DNA from: Polaromonas sp.
GTDB taxonomy: Bacteria > Pseudomonadota > Gammaproteobacteria > Burkholderiales > Burkholderiaceae_C
Direction of reading: 5' to 3'
Length of the DNA stretch: 11,745 nt
Assembly: GCA_013205645.1 (NCBI GenBank)
Contig: JABMMH010000367.1
Span: 1 to 11,745 of the forward strand
The notes below the pieces were generated by a model. The model was not told the DNA's origin. It searched no databases and saw nothing but the letters and a program-made list of their open reading frames with translations. Below are positions 6,521 through 11,745 of this stretch, piece after piece (position 1 is the stretch's first letter; each line of letters begins with the position of its first letter). Position numbers and translations under genes: made by a program.

Positions 6521-7694
6521 GCAGCACGCGCAAAAGACGACCCTCGGGGCTGTCGGTCAGCACGTAAAGCAAGCCGTCCGGCCCTTGGCGTACATCACGG
6601 ACACGGCCCACACCCTCGAGCAACTTGTGTTCGCGCTGCACGCGGCCCTTGAAAGGCGCGTCCAGCTCCATCCGGTTCAAGTAGCCAAACTTCAACGAAC
6701 CGACAAACAGATTACCGCGCCAAGCGGCGCCGTAACGGTCGCTGGTCAAGAACGCCATGCCCGACGGTGCGATGGATGGCGTCCAGTGGTGCAAAGGCTG
6801 CTCCAAGCCAGCGCGCTCACTGATGCCCGCACCGATTTTTCCACCGCCGTAGTTGACGCCATGCGTGATGACGGGCCAGCCGTAGTTGCGTCCCGGCAGC
6901 GGCAGGTTGATCTCATCACCGCCTTGCGCGCCATGCTCTTGCGCCCACAAAGTGCCATCGGGTGCGAGTGTCGCGCCCTGCACATTGCGATGGCCCCAAC
7001 TCCAAATTTCGGGCAAAGCGCCAGCGCGTTTCAGCAGCGGATTGTCAGCCGGCACCGAACCGTCTTTGTTGATGCGAACGATCTTGCCAATGTGGTTGTC
7101 CAGCTTTTGCGCATCGGCCATGCGTGAATAACGATCACCCAAGGTCAGAAACAAAGTACCGTCAGGCTGACCGCTTTTCTGGCCTTCCACGATCCGGCAA
7201 CCGAAGTGGGCACCGCTGTCAACCTTCGGCTTTTGGCTGAAGATGACTTTGAGATTTTGCAAGGCCGTGTTGTCAGCGCTCAGCGTTGCCCTAGCCAAAG
7301 CCGTGCTGTTGCTGCGCCCGTCTGCTGAAGGCTCTGAAAAACAAAAGGACAGTGCGCGTGACTTATCAAAATCGGCATCCAGCAGCACGTCGAGCAAACC
7401 GCCCTGCCCGCCGGCAGCGATTGCCGGCAAGCCCGAAATCGGCGCACCGCGTTGGCCGTCAGGGCTGATCACGCGCATGCGCCCAGGCCGCTCTGTCACC
7501 AAGAAGTGTTTGTTTGGAAGAAATGCCAGCGCCCAAGGATTTTCCAAGTCGGTGGCCACTACTTCGGCGCGCACGCTTTGGGCTGTTGCGGGCATGGCCA
7601 CAGACAACACACCGGCGATGAGCCCTAGCGAGAGCACCGGCCCAAGCCGCCAAGCCAAAGCACGATTCACATTTTTTGCATCTGTCCAACCCAT
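6513..7694 (-). CDS. Secreted PQQ-dependent aldose sugar dehydrogenase
   Basis: A 393-residue periplasmic beta-propeller quinoprotein resembling E. coli YliI (Asd) and soluble glucose dehydrogenases, which oxidise aldoses with pyrroloquinoline quinone. The N-terminal signal peptide has Arg residues, a hydrophobic core (LGPVLSLGLIAGVLSVA) and an ATA cleavage site. Family signatures in order: LENPWALAFLPN, a GGQGGLLDV loop, SGAHFGCRI with the probable catalytic His, LFLTLGDR, WSWGHRNVQG, EHGAQGGDEIN and GRNYGWPVITHG, which form the cofactor and metal pocket. Two ATGs are close together. GGAG lies 2 nt before ATG 7700 but 8 nt before ATG 7694, so 7694 is the better start. No PQQ biosynthesis genes are in the window; the cofactor may come from outside or from elsewhere in the genome. 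The substrate is not determinable from sequence. Confidence 0.9.
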   Translation of the reverse strand: MGWTDAKNVNRALAWRLGPVLSLGLIAGVLSVAMPATAQSVRAEVVATDLENPWALAFLPNKHFLVTERPGRMRVISPDGQRGAPISGLPAIAAGGQGGLLDVLLDADFDKSRALSFCFSEPSADGRSNSTALARATLSADNTALQNLKVIFSQKPKVDSGAHFGCRIVEGQKSGQPDGTLFLTLGDRYSRMADAQKLDNHIGKIVRINKDGSVPADNPLLKRAGALPEIWSWGHRNVQGATLAPDGTLWAQEHGAQGGDEINLPLPGRNYGWPVITHGVNYGGGKIGAGISERAGLEQPLHHWTPSIAPSGMAFLTSDRYGAAWRGNLFVGSLKFGYLNRMELDAPFKGRVQREHKLLEGVGRVRDVRQGPDGLLYVLTDSPEGRLLRVLPD

Positions 7695-7825
7695 GGTCAT
7701 TTCTCCAAAATTCGAAAGAGGTAAAAGGCACTATGCCATGCCCGCTCTTGTAGAGCTTGTCTACTGCCAAAGACTGGGCTCATTTGGGACTTGACGCTGA
7801 GCCGCCACGTCAGTAAGCTCCCCCG
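7695..7825. promoter_or_regulatory. Divergent intergenic region, sugar dehydrogenase / NlpC
   Basis: These 131 bp separate two divergent genes for exported proteins. A perfect hairpin, GCTCT (7744-7748), TGT loop, AGAGC (7752-7756), sits near the middle and could be an operator. TTGACG (7791-7796) resembles a -35 box for the plus-strand gene, but no matching -10 follows. GGAG at about 7703-7706 on the minus strand serves the dehydrogenase start. Confidence 0.35.
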
Positions 7826-8428
7826 ATGCGTTTTAGACTGATCAAGCCCACTTTTGCACCCGGCATAGCCTTGGCTCTGGGCCTTTTGATCAGCACAACA
7901 GCCCACGCGGCACCGACCACAGACGAACTCGACACTTGGCTGGCCGACAAAGGCTTGTTGTCGCAAATCCAGCAAGTTCGCCAACACGTGAGCCTGAAAG
8001 CCTCAGAACTCGTGGTCCACGCCATCGGATTTCTTGGCGTCCCTTACCAACGCGGCGGCAACACGGTAGAAACCGGTTTTGACTGCAGTGGTTTCGTCAA
8101 AGCCATTTACGAACAGACTGTTGGTCTGGTGCTGCCGCGGCGTGCAGAGCAACAAGCAGCAGCCACGCAAAATATCGAACGCAAAGAATTGCTGCCGGGC
8201 GACTTGGTTTTCTTCAACACCATGCGCCGCGCCTTCAGCCATGTCGGCATTTATATCGGTGACGGCAAGTTCATCCACTCGCCTAAGCCCGGTGCTGAAG
8301 TGCGCGTGGAAAGCTTGGCCACGACGTACTGGAACCGCCGTTTTGACGGCGCCCGTCGGGTTGATACTGGCACAGATGACGCCGGCCCGTCAGTGGCGGC
8401 GGCGCTGCGTTCACAGGTCAAGCCTTAG
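7826..8428 (+). CDS. Secreted C40 family (NlpC/P60) peptidase
   Basis: A 200-residue exported cysteine peptidase, probably cutting peptide stems of peptidoglycan in the periplasm. The signal peptide has a basic start (MRFRLIK), a hydrophobic core and an AHA cleavage site near residue 28. The mature domain has GVPYQRGG (71-78), catalytic Cys87 in FDCSGFV, catalytic His139 in SHVGIYIG and the third polar residue His151 in FIHSP. LPGDLVFF (123-130) is also a family hallmark. There is no lipobox Cys after the signal peptide, so it is not a lipoprotein, unlike NlpC or Spr. A short Ala/Asp-rich tail follows. No accessory SH3 or LysM domain is present. The ATG has only a weak ribosome site. Substrate bond specificity cannot be read from sequence. 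Confidence 0.93.
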   Translation: MRFRLIKPTFAPGIALALGLLISTTAHAAPTTDELDTWLADKGLLSQIQQVRQHVSLKASELVVHAIGFLGVPYQRGGNTVETGFDCSGFVKAIYEQTVGLVLPRRAEQQAAATQNIERKELLPGDLVFFNTMRRAFSHVGIYIGDGKFIHSPKPGAEVRVESLATTYWNRRFDGARRVDTGTDDAGPSVAAALRSQVKP

Positions 8429-8457
8429 CCCATCGCCAGTGCTAAAGCAGGGTGTTC

Positions 8458-8952
8458 TCAGCGGCGCTGGCCAATAGTCGCTGTGTTGTTGCCCATCTTC
8501 TGACTCTCGCTGGCTAATGCCTGCTGCTCAGGCTCCCCGTCAATCGCGATAGCCTTGCGGTAGAGCGTGTTGACATTTGGCAGTCGGGCGAGGATGTCAG
8601 TCCACTCAAAATCAAACGGGATACCGATCCATTCGTCGGACTTCTTGAGCGCAGCAATGCAAGTCCGCATGGTTTTACTGATCTGGTCAATGCTGGCCAA
8701 CTCTTCAGGCGTCAGGACTTCGCGTGGGTTATTGGTCAAATCAGCTTCCAGCAACATGAGCTGGTCATGCGCAAAAGCGCGCTCGCGGCGAATCGCCTCC
8801 GAATTTTTCTTAACGACCGCTGGCGGCTGCAGGGCGACATTCAAGCGAGCAGTGATGTCGCGCAAACTTTGTTGCGTGAAAAAATAAAACAACAAAAAGC
8901 ATATCAGCAGCAGCATGAGCAGCAAGATGACGACGAGAAGAGCAGTGTCCAT
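8458..8952 (-). CDS. Single-pass membrane protein of unknown function
   Basis: A 164-residue protein that I do not recognise. One long hydrophobic helix (residues 4-26, including VVILLLMLLLICFLLFYFF) begins right after MDT. It is followed by about 135 hydrophilic residues with helical character: SLRDITARLNVAL, EAIRRERAFAHDQLMLLEADL and EELASIDQISKTMRTCIAALKK. The absence of positive charge before the helix and Arg residues after it favour a cytoplasmic C-terminal domain. DEWIGIPFDFEWTDILARLPN may be a distinct small motif. I chose ATG 8952 because AGGAG lies 5 nt upstream. An in-frame upstream start at 8994 would add 14 residues and lacks such a site. It converges with the NlpC gene, with 29 bp between the stops. 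No neighbour indicates a function. Confidence 0.78.
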   Translation of the reverse strand: MDTALLVVILLLMLLLICFLLFYFFTQQSLRDITARLNVALQPPAVVKKNSEAIRRERAFAHDQLMLLEADLTNNPREVLTPEELASIDQISKTMRTCIAALKKSDEWIGIPFDFEWTDILARLPNVNTLYRKAIAIDGEPEQQALASESQKMGNNTATIGQRR

Positions 8953-9155
8953 GGAGCTCCTGAAGGTAAGCGCTTGGCTGGAAAATTTGCGCAAGCTGTA
9001 GGGTATCCATTTTTTTACGCAAAAAAAGTTTTCGCCAACTTTCCTAGAGCGAGCGACGCGCGCAGATTATTTTGTCGCTCGCCAAAGATCATGTCGATCT
9101 GAATGCATTGAAACGACTACGTTAGCGCACTACAACCGACTCATACCCCTGCGCA
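8953..9155. other. Non-coding region with a 9-bp inverted repeat
   Basis: No open frame here looks like a gene: codon patterns are poor and ribosome sites are lacking. The left part is A/T-run rich (T run at about 9010-9016, A run at 9021-9027) and probably contains the promoter of the minus-strand membrane protein. A perfect 9-bp inverted repeat (9049-9082) stands in the middle. The right part leads into the proV promoter. Confidence 0.6.
9049..9082. repeat. Perfect 9-bp inverted repeat
   Basis: GCGAGCGAC (9049-9057) and GTCGCTCGC (9074-9082) are exact reverse complements around a 16-nt centre, GCGCGCAGATTATTTT. Neither strand has a T run after the stem, so it is not a standard intrinsic terminator. 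It lies between the membrane-protein gene and the proV promoter and could be an operator or an RNA stem. Confidence 0.75.
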
Positions 9156-9184
9156 TTGACTTATTAATACTTAATCTGTATAAT
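9156..9184 (+). promoter_or_regulatory. Near-consensus sigma-70 promoter of proVW
   Basis: TTGACT (9156-9161, five of six consensus bases) and TATAAT (9179-9184, six of six) are separated by exactly 17 nt. Transcription should start near 9191. The only rightward gene downstream is proV, whose start is at 9448, giving a leader of about 257 nt. The sequence ATTAATAC occurs at 9163-9170 inside the spacer and again at 9195-9202 just after the expected start, which may be a regulator site. Confidence 0.8.
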
Positions 9185-9190
9185 TAATGT

Positions 9191-9447
9191 TTTAATTAAT
9201 ACCTTCAATCAGGTTATTCTGGCGTTTTAGGACGCCGCCTTGCCGAGACGGGCCTTGGCACCGCTCCATCTGGCCGACTGTGTCGGCCCTGATCGCCGTG
9301 CATGCATCCTTCAAAAATCCGCTGCCAAGACTGTTGCCCTGAGTGCGCCTTCGCACTAAGCCGCCGGCATGAGTTTCTGGCGTGTCTTGTACTGCCTTCG
9401 TGCCAGCAAGGGCTTGCCTCATTCCCCAACCAAGAGAGACCCCCCGC
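9191..9447 (+). promoter_or_regulatory. Long structured 5' leader of proV (candidate cis-regulatory RNA)
   Basis: The sequence between the expected transcription start and the proV GTG has several perfect stems. Hairpin 1: GGCGT (9221-9225) with ACGCC (9232-9236). Central element: CTTGGCA (9254-9260) with TGCCAAG (9323-9329), optionally extended by GGGC (9250-9253) with GCCC (9336-9339), and enclosing the hairpin GGCCGAC (9272-9278) with GTCGGCC (9282-9288). Hairpin 3: AGTGCG (9342-9347) with CGCACT (9352-9357). A small stem GCAA (9406-9409) with TTGC (9414-9417) lies near the ribosome site GAGAG (9434-9438). I do not recognise a known riboswitch family. No intrinsic terminator is seen, so any control would more likely act on translation or RNA stability. 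Confidence 0.5.
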
Positions 9448-10662
9448 GTGGCCAAACAAATCATCATCGACCATGTCTTCAAAGTATTTGGCGATGCCCC
9501 AGAAGCCGCACTTGAACTGGTGCGTCAAGGTTGCACCAAAGAAGATATTTTGGCCCGAACCGGCGCCACAATCGGTGTTTTTGACGCCAGTCTGACCATC
9601 GAAGCGGGTGAGATCTTTGTCGTCATGGGCCTGTCGGGCTCGGGCAAATCAACGCTGGTGCGGCTGCTCAACCTGTTGATCGAACCTACCTCGGGCCGCA
9701 TTTTGGTCGACGGCATCGACATCAGCCAACTCAAGGATTCTCAATTGCGCGCTCTGCGGCGCAAGGACATCAGCATGGTGTTCCAGTCGTTCGCGCTGAT
9801 GCCGCACATGACGGTGCAGGACAACACCGCGCTGGGCCTAGAGCTGGCCGGCGTCAGCCGCGCTGAGCGCCATGCGGCAGCCGACCAAGCGCTGGACCAG
9901 GTCGGTTTGGCTGGCTGGGGCGCCAGCTACCCCGATGAATTGTCGGGCGGCATGCAGCAGCGTGTGGGCCTTGCCAGAGCGCTGGCCTCAGACCCGTCGA
10001 TCTTGCTGATGGACGAGGCCTTTTCAGCGCTGGACCCCATCATCCGCACTGAAATGCAGTCCGAACTGCTGCGCCTGCAGCAGGTCAAACGCCGCACCAT
10101 TGTTTTTATTTCGCACGACCTGGACGAGGCCATGCACATTGGCGACCGCGTCGCCATCATGAAAGATGGTCAAGTGGTGCAGGTCGGCACACCCGAGGAA
10201 ATTTTGCGCAATCCAGCCGATGACTATGTGCGCAGCTTTGTGCGCGGCGTCGACGCCTCGGCGGTGTTCAAAGCCGGTGACATTGCGCGCAAAAGCCAGG
10301 TCGTGGTGTCCGAGCAACCCGGCAAGGGCTCACGGGCAGCACTCAAGATGCTTGAGGACCAGGACCGCAACTACGCCTATGTGGTGAGCCCGTCCCATCA
10401 GTATCTGGGCGTCGTATCAGCCGACTCGCTGCGGTCGGCACTCGACGGCCATGTCGGCCCACTGGGGCTCGAGCACGCCTTCCTGCCCGATGTGCAGCCG
10501 ATTGCCACCGATGAGCCTGTCTATGGTCTGTATGGCCAAGTCGCACAGTGCCCTTACCCGGTGCCGGTGACGACCCCTGACGGCAAGTTCCAAGGCGCCA
10601 TCAGCAAGACCACCCTGCTGAAATTCCTTGACCGCGACACGCCTTCCGTGCCGCCACAGTGA
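9448..10662 (+). CDS. proV: Glycine betaine/proline ABC importer, ATP-binding subunit ProV
   Basis: A 404-residue ATPase that drives uptake of osmoprotectants (glycine betaine, proline betaine) at the inner membrane with ProW and ProX. The ABC domain is complete: Walker A GLSGSGKST (61-69), Q-loop Gln113 in FQSFALMPHMT, signature LSGGMQQR (165-172), Walker B ILLMDE (185-190) and switch His223 in ISHDLDEA. The N-terminal block (FKVFG...GCTKEDILARTGATIGVFDASL) is specific to the ProV/OpuAA group. The C-terminal part (about 300-400) contains a CBS-domain pair (YAYVVSPSHQYLGVVS and YPVPVTTPDGKFQGAISK), which in the related OpuA system senses ionic strength. GTG 9448 was chosen because similarity to ProV begins there and GAGAG lies 9 nt upstream. 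The frame is open to a GTG at 9382, but those residues look unrelated. Confidence 0.97.
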   Translation: MAKQIIIDHVFKVFGDAPEAALELVRQGCTKEDILARTGATIGVFDASLTIEAGEIFVVMGLSGSGKSTLVRLLNLLIEPTSGRILVDGIDISQLKDSQLRALRRKDISMVFQSFALMPHMTVQDNTALGLELAGVSRAERHAAADQALDQVGLAGWGASYPDELSGGMQQRVGLARALASDPSILLMDEAFSALDPIIRTEMQSELLRLQQVKRRTIVFISHDLDEAMHIGDRVAIMKDGQVVQVGTPEEILRNPADDYVRSFVRGVDASAVFKAGDIARKSQVVVSEQPGKGSRAALKMLEDQDRNYAYVVSPSHQYLGVVSADSLRSALDGHVGPLGLEHAFLPDVQPIATDEPVYGLYGQVAQCPYPVPVTTPDGKFQGAISKTTLLKFLDRDTPSVPPQ

Positions 10663-10678
10663 CCCCGAAAGAATGCCC

Positions 10679-11745
10679 ATGAACGACACCAACAACGCCA
10701 GCACATCCGCCCCCAGCGACAGCGTAACGCCTGCCATGACAAATGCGCCACCCCAACTCGACCCTTGGGGCATGCCCATCGAAAGCCCCCCTGCCGCGGC
10801 CGCCGCCGATCCGTGGCAAACCGCCACGCAACCGACAGAAGCCGTCAACGGCGGCGCCAGCGACTGGCTCGATGCGCCCAGCGTCGACACGGAGGCCGTC
10901 ACTGGCTTTCAGATCCAGCAACTGTGGGACGGATCGTTGCCCGTTGAAAGCTGGATCAATCAAGGACTTGGCTGGGTGGTCGACAACTTCCGCCCTTTTT
11001 TCCAGACCGTTCGTGTGCCGATCGACAGCACCCTGACCGGTGTTGAAGGCCTGCTGCAAAGCGTGCCATCACTGGTGATGATTGCCTTTATCGGGCTGCT
11101 GGCTTGGCAATTCGCCGGCCGCGCGCTGGCGTTTGGCGCCATCGTGTCGCTGCTGCTGGTGGCGATGCTGGGCATCTGGCCTGAAGCCATGGTGACGCTG
11201 TCACTGGTGCTGACCTCGCTGGCGTTTTGCTTGGTGGTCGGCCTGCCGATCGGCATCTTGCTGGCCAGCAGTGACCGCGCCATGCGCCTAACTCGCCCTC
11301 TGTTGGACGCCATGCAGACGACGCCCGCCTTTGTCTACTTGGTGCCGGTGGTGATGCTGTTCGGCATTGGCAACGTGCCAGGCGTGATTGTCACCATCAT
11401 TTTTGCGCTGCCGCCGCTGATTCGCCTGACCAACCTGGGCATTCGCCAAGTTCGGCCTGACCTGATCGAGGCGGCCCAAGCCTATGGCGCCTCGCCCTTG
11501 CAAATGCTGCTCAAGGTGCAGTTGCCGCTGGCCATGCCGTCCATCATGGCCGGCGTCAACCAGACGCTGATGCTGTCGCTGTCGATGGTGGTGATCGCCT
11601 CGATGATTGCCGTCGGCGGCTTGGGCCAGATGGTGCTGCGCGGCATTGGTCGGCTCGACATGGGCTTAGCCACCGTCGGTGGTCTGGGTATTGTGCTGCT
11701 GGCCATCACGCTAGACCGCATCACCCAGTCTTTGGGCCAGCCACG
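10679..11745 (+). CDS. proW: Glycine betaine/proline ABC importer, permease ProW, 3' end cut
   Basis: Membrane permease of the ProVWX osmoprotectant importer. 355 codons are visible with no stop before the window edge; E. coli ProW is 354 residues, so little should be missing. A hydrophilic N-terminal region of about 125 residues is rich in Pro, Ala and Trp (DPWGMP, DPWQTA, SDWLDAP), a feature also of E. coli ProW. Hydrophobic segments begin near residue 131 and include the conserved stretch TTPAFVYLVPVVMLFGIGN. The EAA loop that docks on ProV is EAAQAYGASPLQMLLKVQLP (from residue 264). LSMVVIASMIAVGGLGQMVL follows. The ATG is 16 bp after the proV stop, with GAAAGAA upstream as a weak ribosome site, so the two form an operon. 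The binding protein gene proX is expected beyond the edge. Confidence 0.96.
   Translation, partial: MNDTNNASTSAPSDSVTPAMTNAPPQLDPWGMPIESPPAAAAADPWQTATQPTEAVNGGASDWLDAPSVDTEAVTGFQIQQLWDGSLPVESWINQGLGWVVDNFRPFFQTVRVPIDSTLTGVEGLLQSVPSLVMIAFIGLLAWQFAGRALAFGAIVSLLLVAMLGIWPEAMVTLSLVLTSLAFCLVVGLPIGILLASSDRAMRLTRPLLDAMQTTPAFVYLVPVVMLFGIGNVPGVIVTIIFALPPLIRLTNLGIRQVRPDLIEAAQAYGASPLQMLLKVQLPLAMPSIMAGVNQTLMLSLSMVVIASMIAVGGLGQMVLRGIGRLDMGLATVGGLGIVLLAITLDRITQSLGQP

Noticed and set aside
5778..7127. Open frame of 449 codons on the plus strand across psd and the sugar dehydrogenase
   Set aside because: It is antisense to two genes with full family motifs. Its product is rich in Arg, His and Gln with no recognisable domain, as expected from a shadow frame in GC-rich DNA.
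8767..9102. 111-codon plus-strand frame with Gln/Asp-rich stretch
   Set aside because: It is antisense to the membrane protein's TM-encoding region; the Gln/Lys run is the complement of Leu/Phe codons.
9342..9357. Hairpin AGTGCG-CCTT-CGCACT as an intrinsic terminator in the proV leader
   Set aside because: No T run follows the stem (AAGCCGCC follows), so it is treated as a leader stem rather than a terminator.
9302..9595. Cys-rich 97-codon frame in the proV leader overlapping proV
   Set aside because: No ribosome site before ATG 9302; it runs out of frame through the proV start, and the cluster CQDCCPEC is probably chance. A 48-codon frame from ATG 9369 was rejected for the same reasons, though a regulatory upstream frame cannot be fully excluded.
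1..11745. Mobile elements, CRISPR arrays, phage or defence systems
   Set aside because: No transposase, integrase, spaced repeat array, toxin-antitoxin pair or nuclease cluster was seen; nearly all genes are housekeeping families.

Overview
The window reads as chromosomal DNA of a betaproteobacterium, most likely Burkholderiales and plausibly Comamonadaceae. I infer this from the GC-rich coding bias, frequent GTG starts and the sequence character of SerB, Psd, RhlE-type helicase, YegD-type Hsp70, DUF6172-type and ProV/ProW proteins. No database search was possible. There are no rRNA or tRNA genes, insertion sequences, phage genes or CRISPR arrays. This is mostly housekeeping DNA with tightly packed genes, many convergent with almost no gap.

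Left part (1-3469): the 3' part of serB (serine biosynthesis) is cut by the window edge. After a very AT-rich spacer comes a small secreted protein resembling the surface-adhesin E family. Convergent to it is a minus-strand pair: an unrecognised 165-residue protein followed by a YegD-type Hsp70 that has only the ATPase domain. trxC (thioredoxin 2 with an N-terminal zinc ribbon) is divergent from that pair.

Middle (3481-7694): a DEAD-box RNA helicase on the minus strand is divergent from a small DUF6172-type protein. That protein converges with a minus-strand pair, psd (phosphatidylethanolamine synthesis) and an unrecognised 107-residue protein overlapping its end. Upstream of psd, on the same strand, is a secreted PQQ-dependent sugar dehydrogenase.

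Right part (7826-11745): a secreted NlpC/P60 cell-wall peptidase converges with a single-pass membrane protein of unknown function. A gene-free stretch of about 500 bases follows. It carries a 9-bp inverted repeat, then a near-consensus sigma-70 promoter (TTGACT, 17 nt, TATAAT) and a leader of about 257 nt with several perfect stems. The leader runs into proV-proW, the ATPase and permease of a glycine betaine/proline ABC importer; proW runs off the window. ProX would be expected just outside. The long structured leader of this osmoprotectant operon is the best candidate here for an undescribed regulatory element. The Hsp70 plus 165-residue pair is the best candidate for an uncharacterised protein system.
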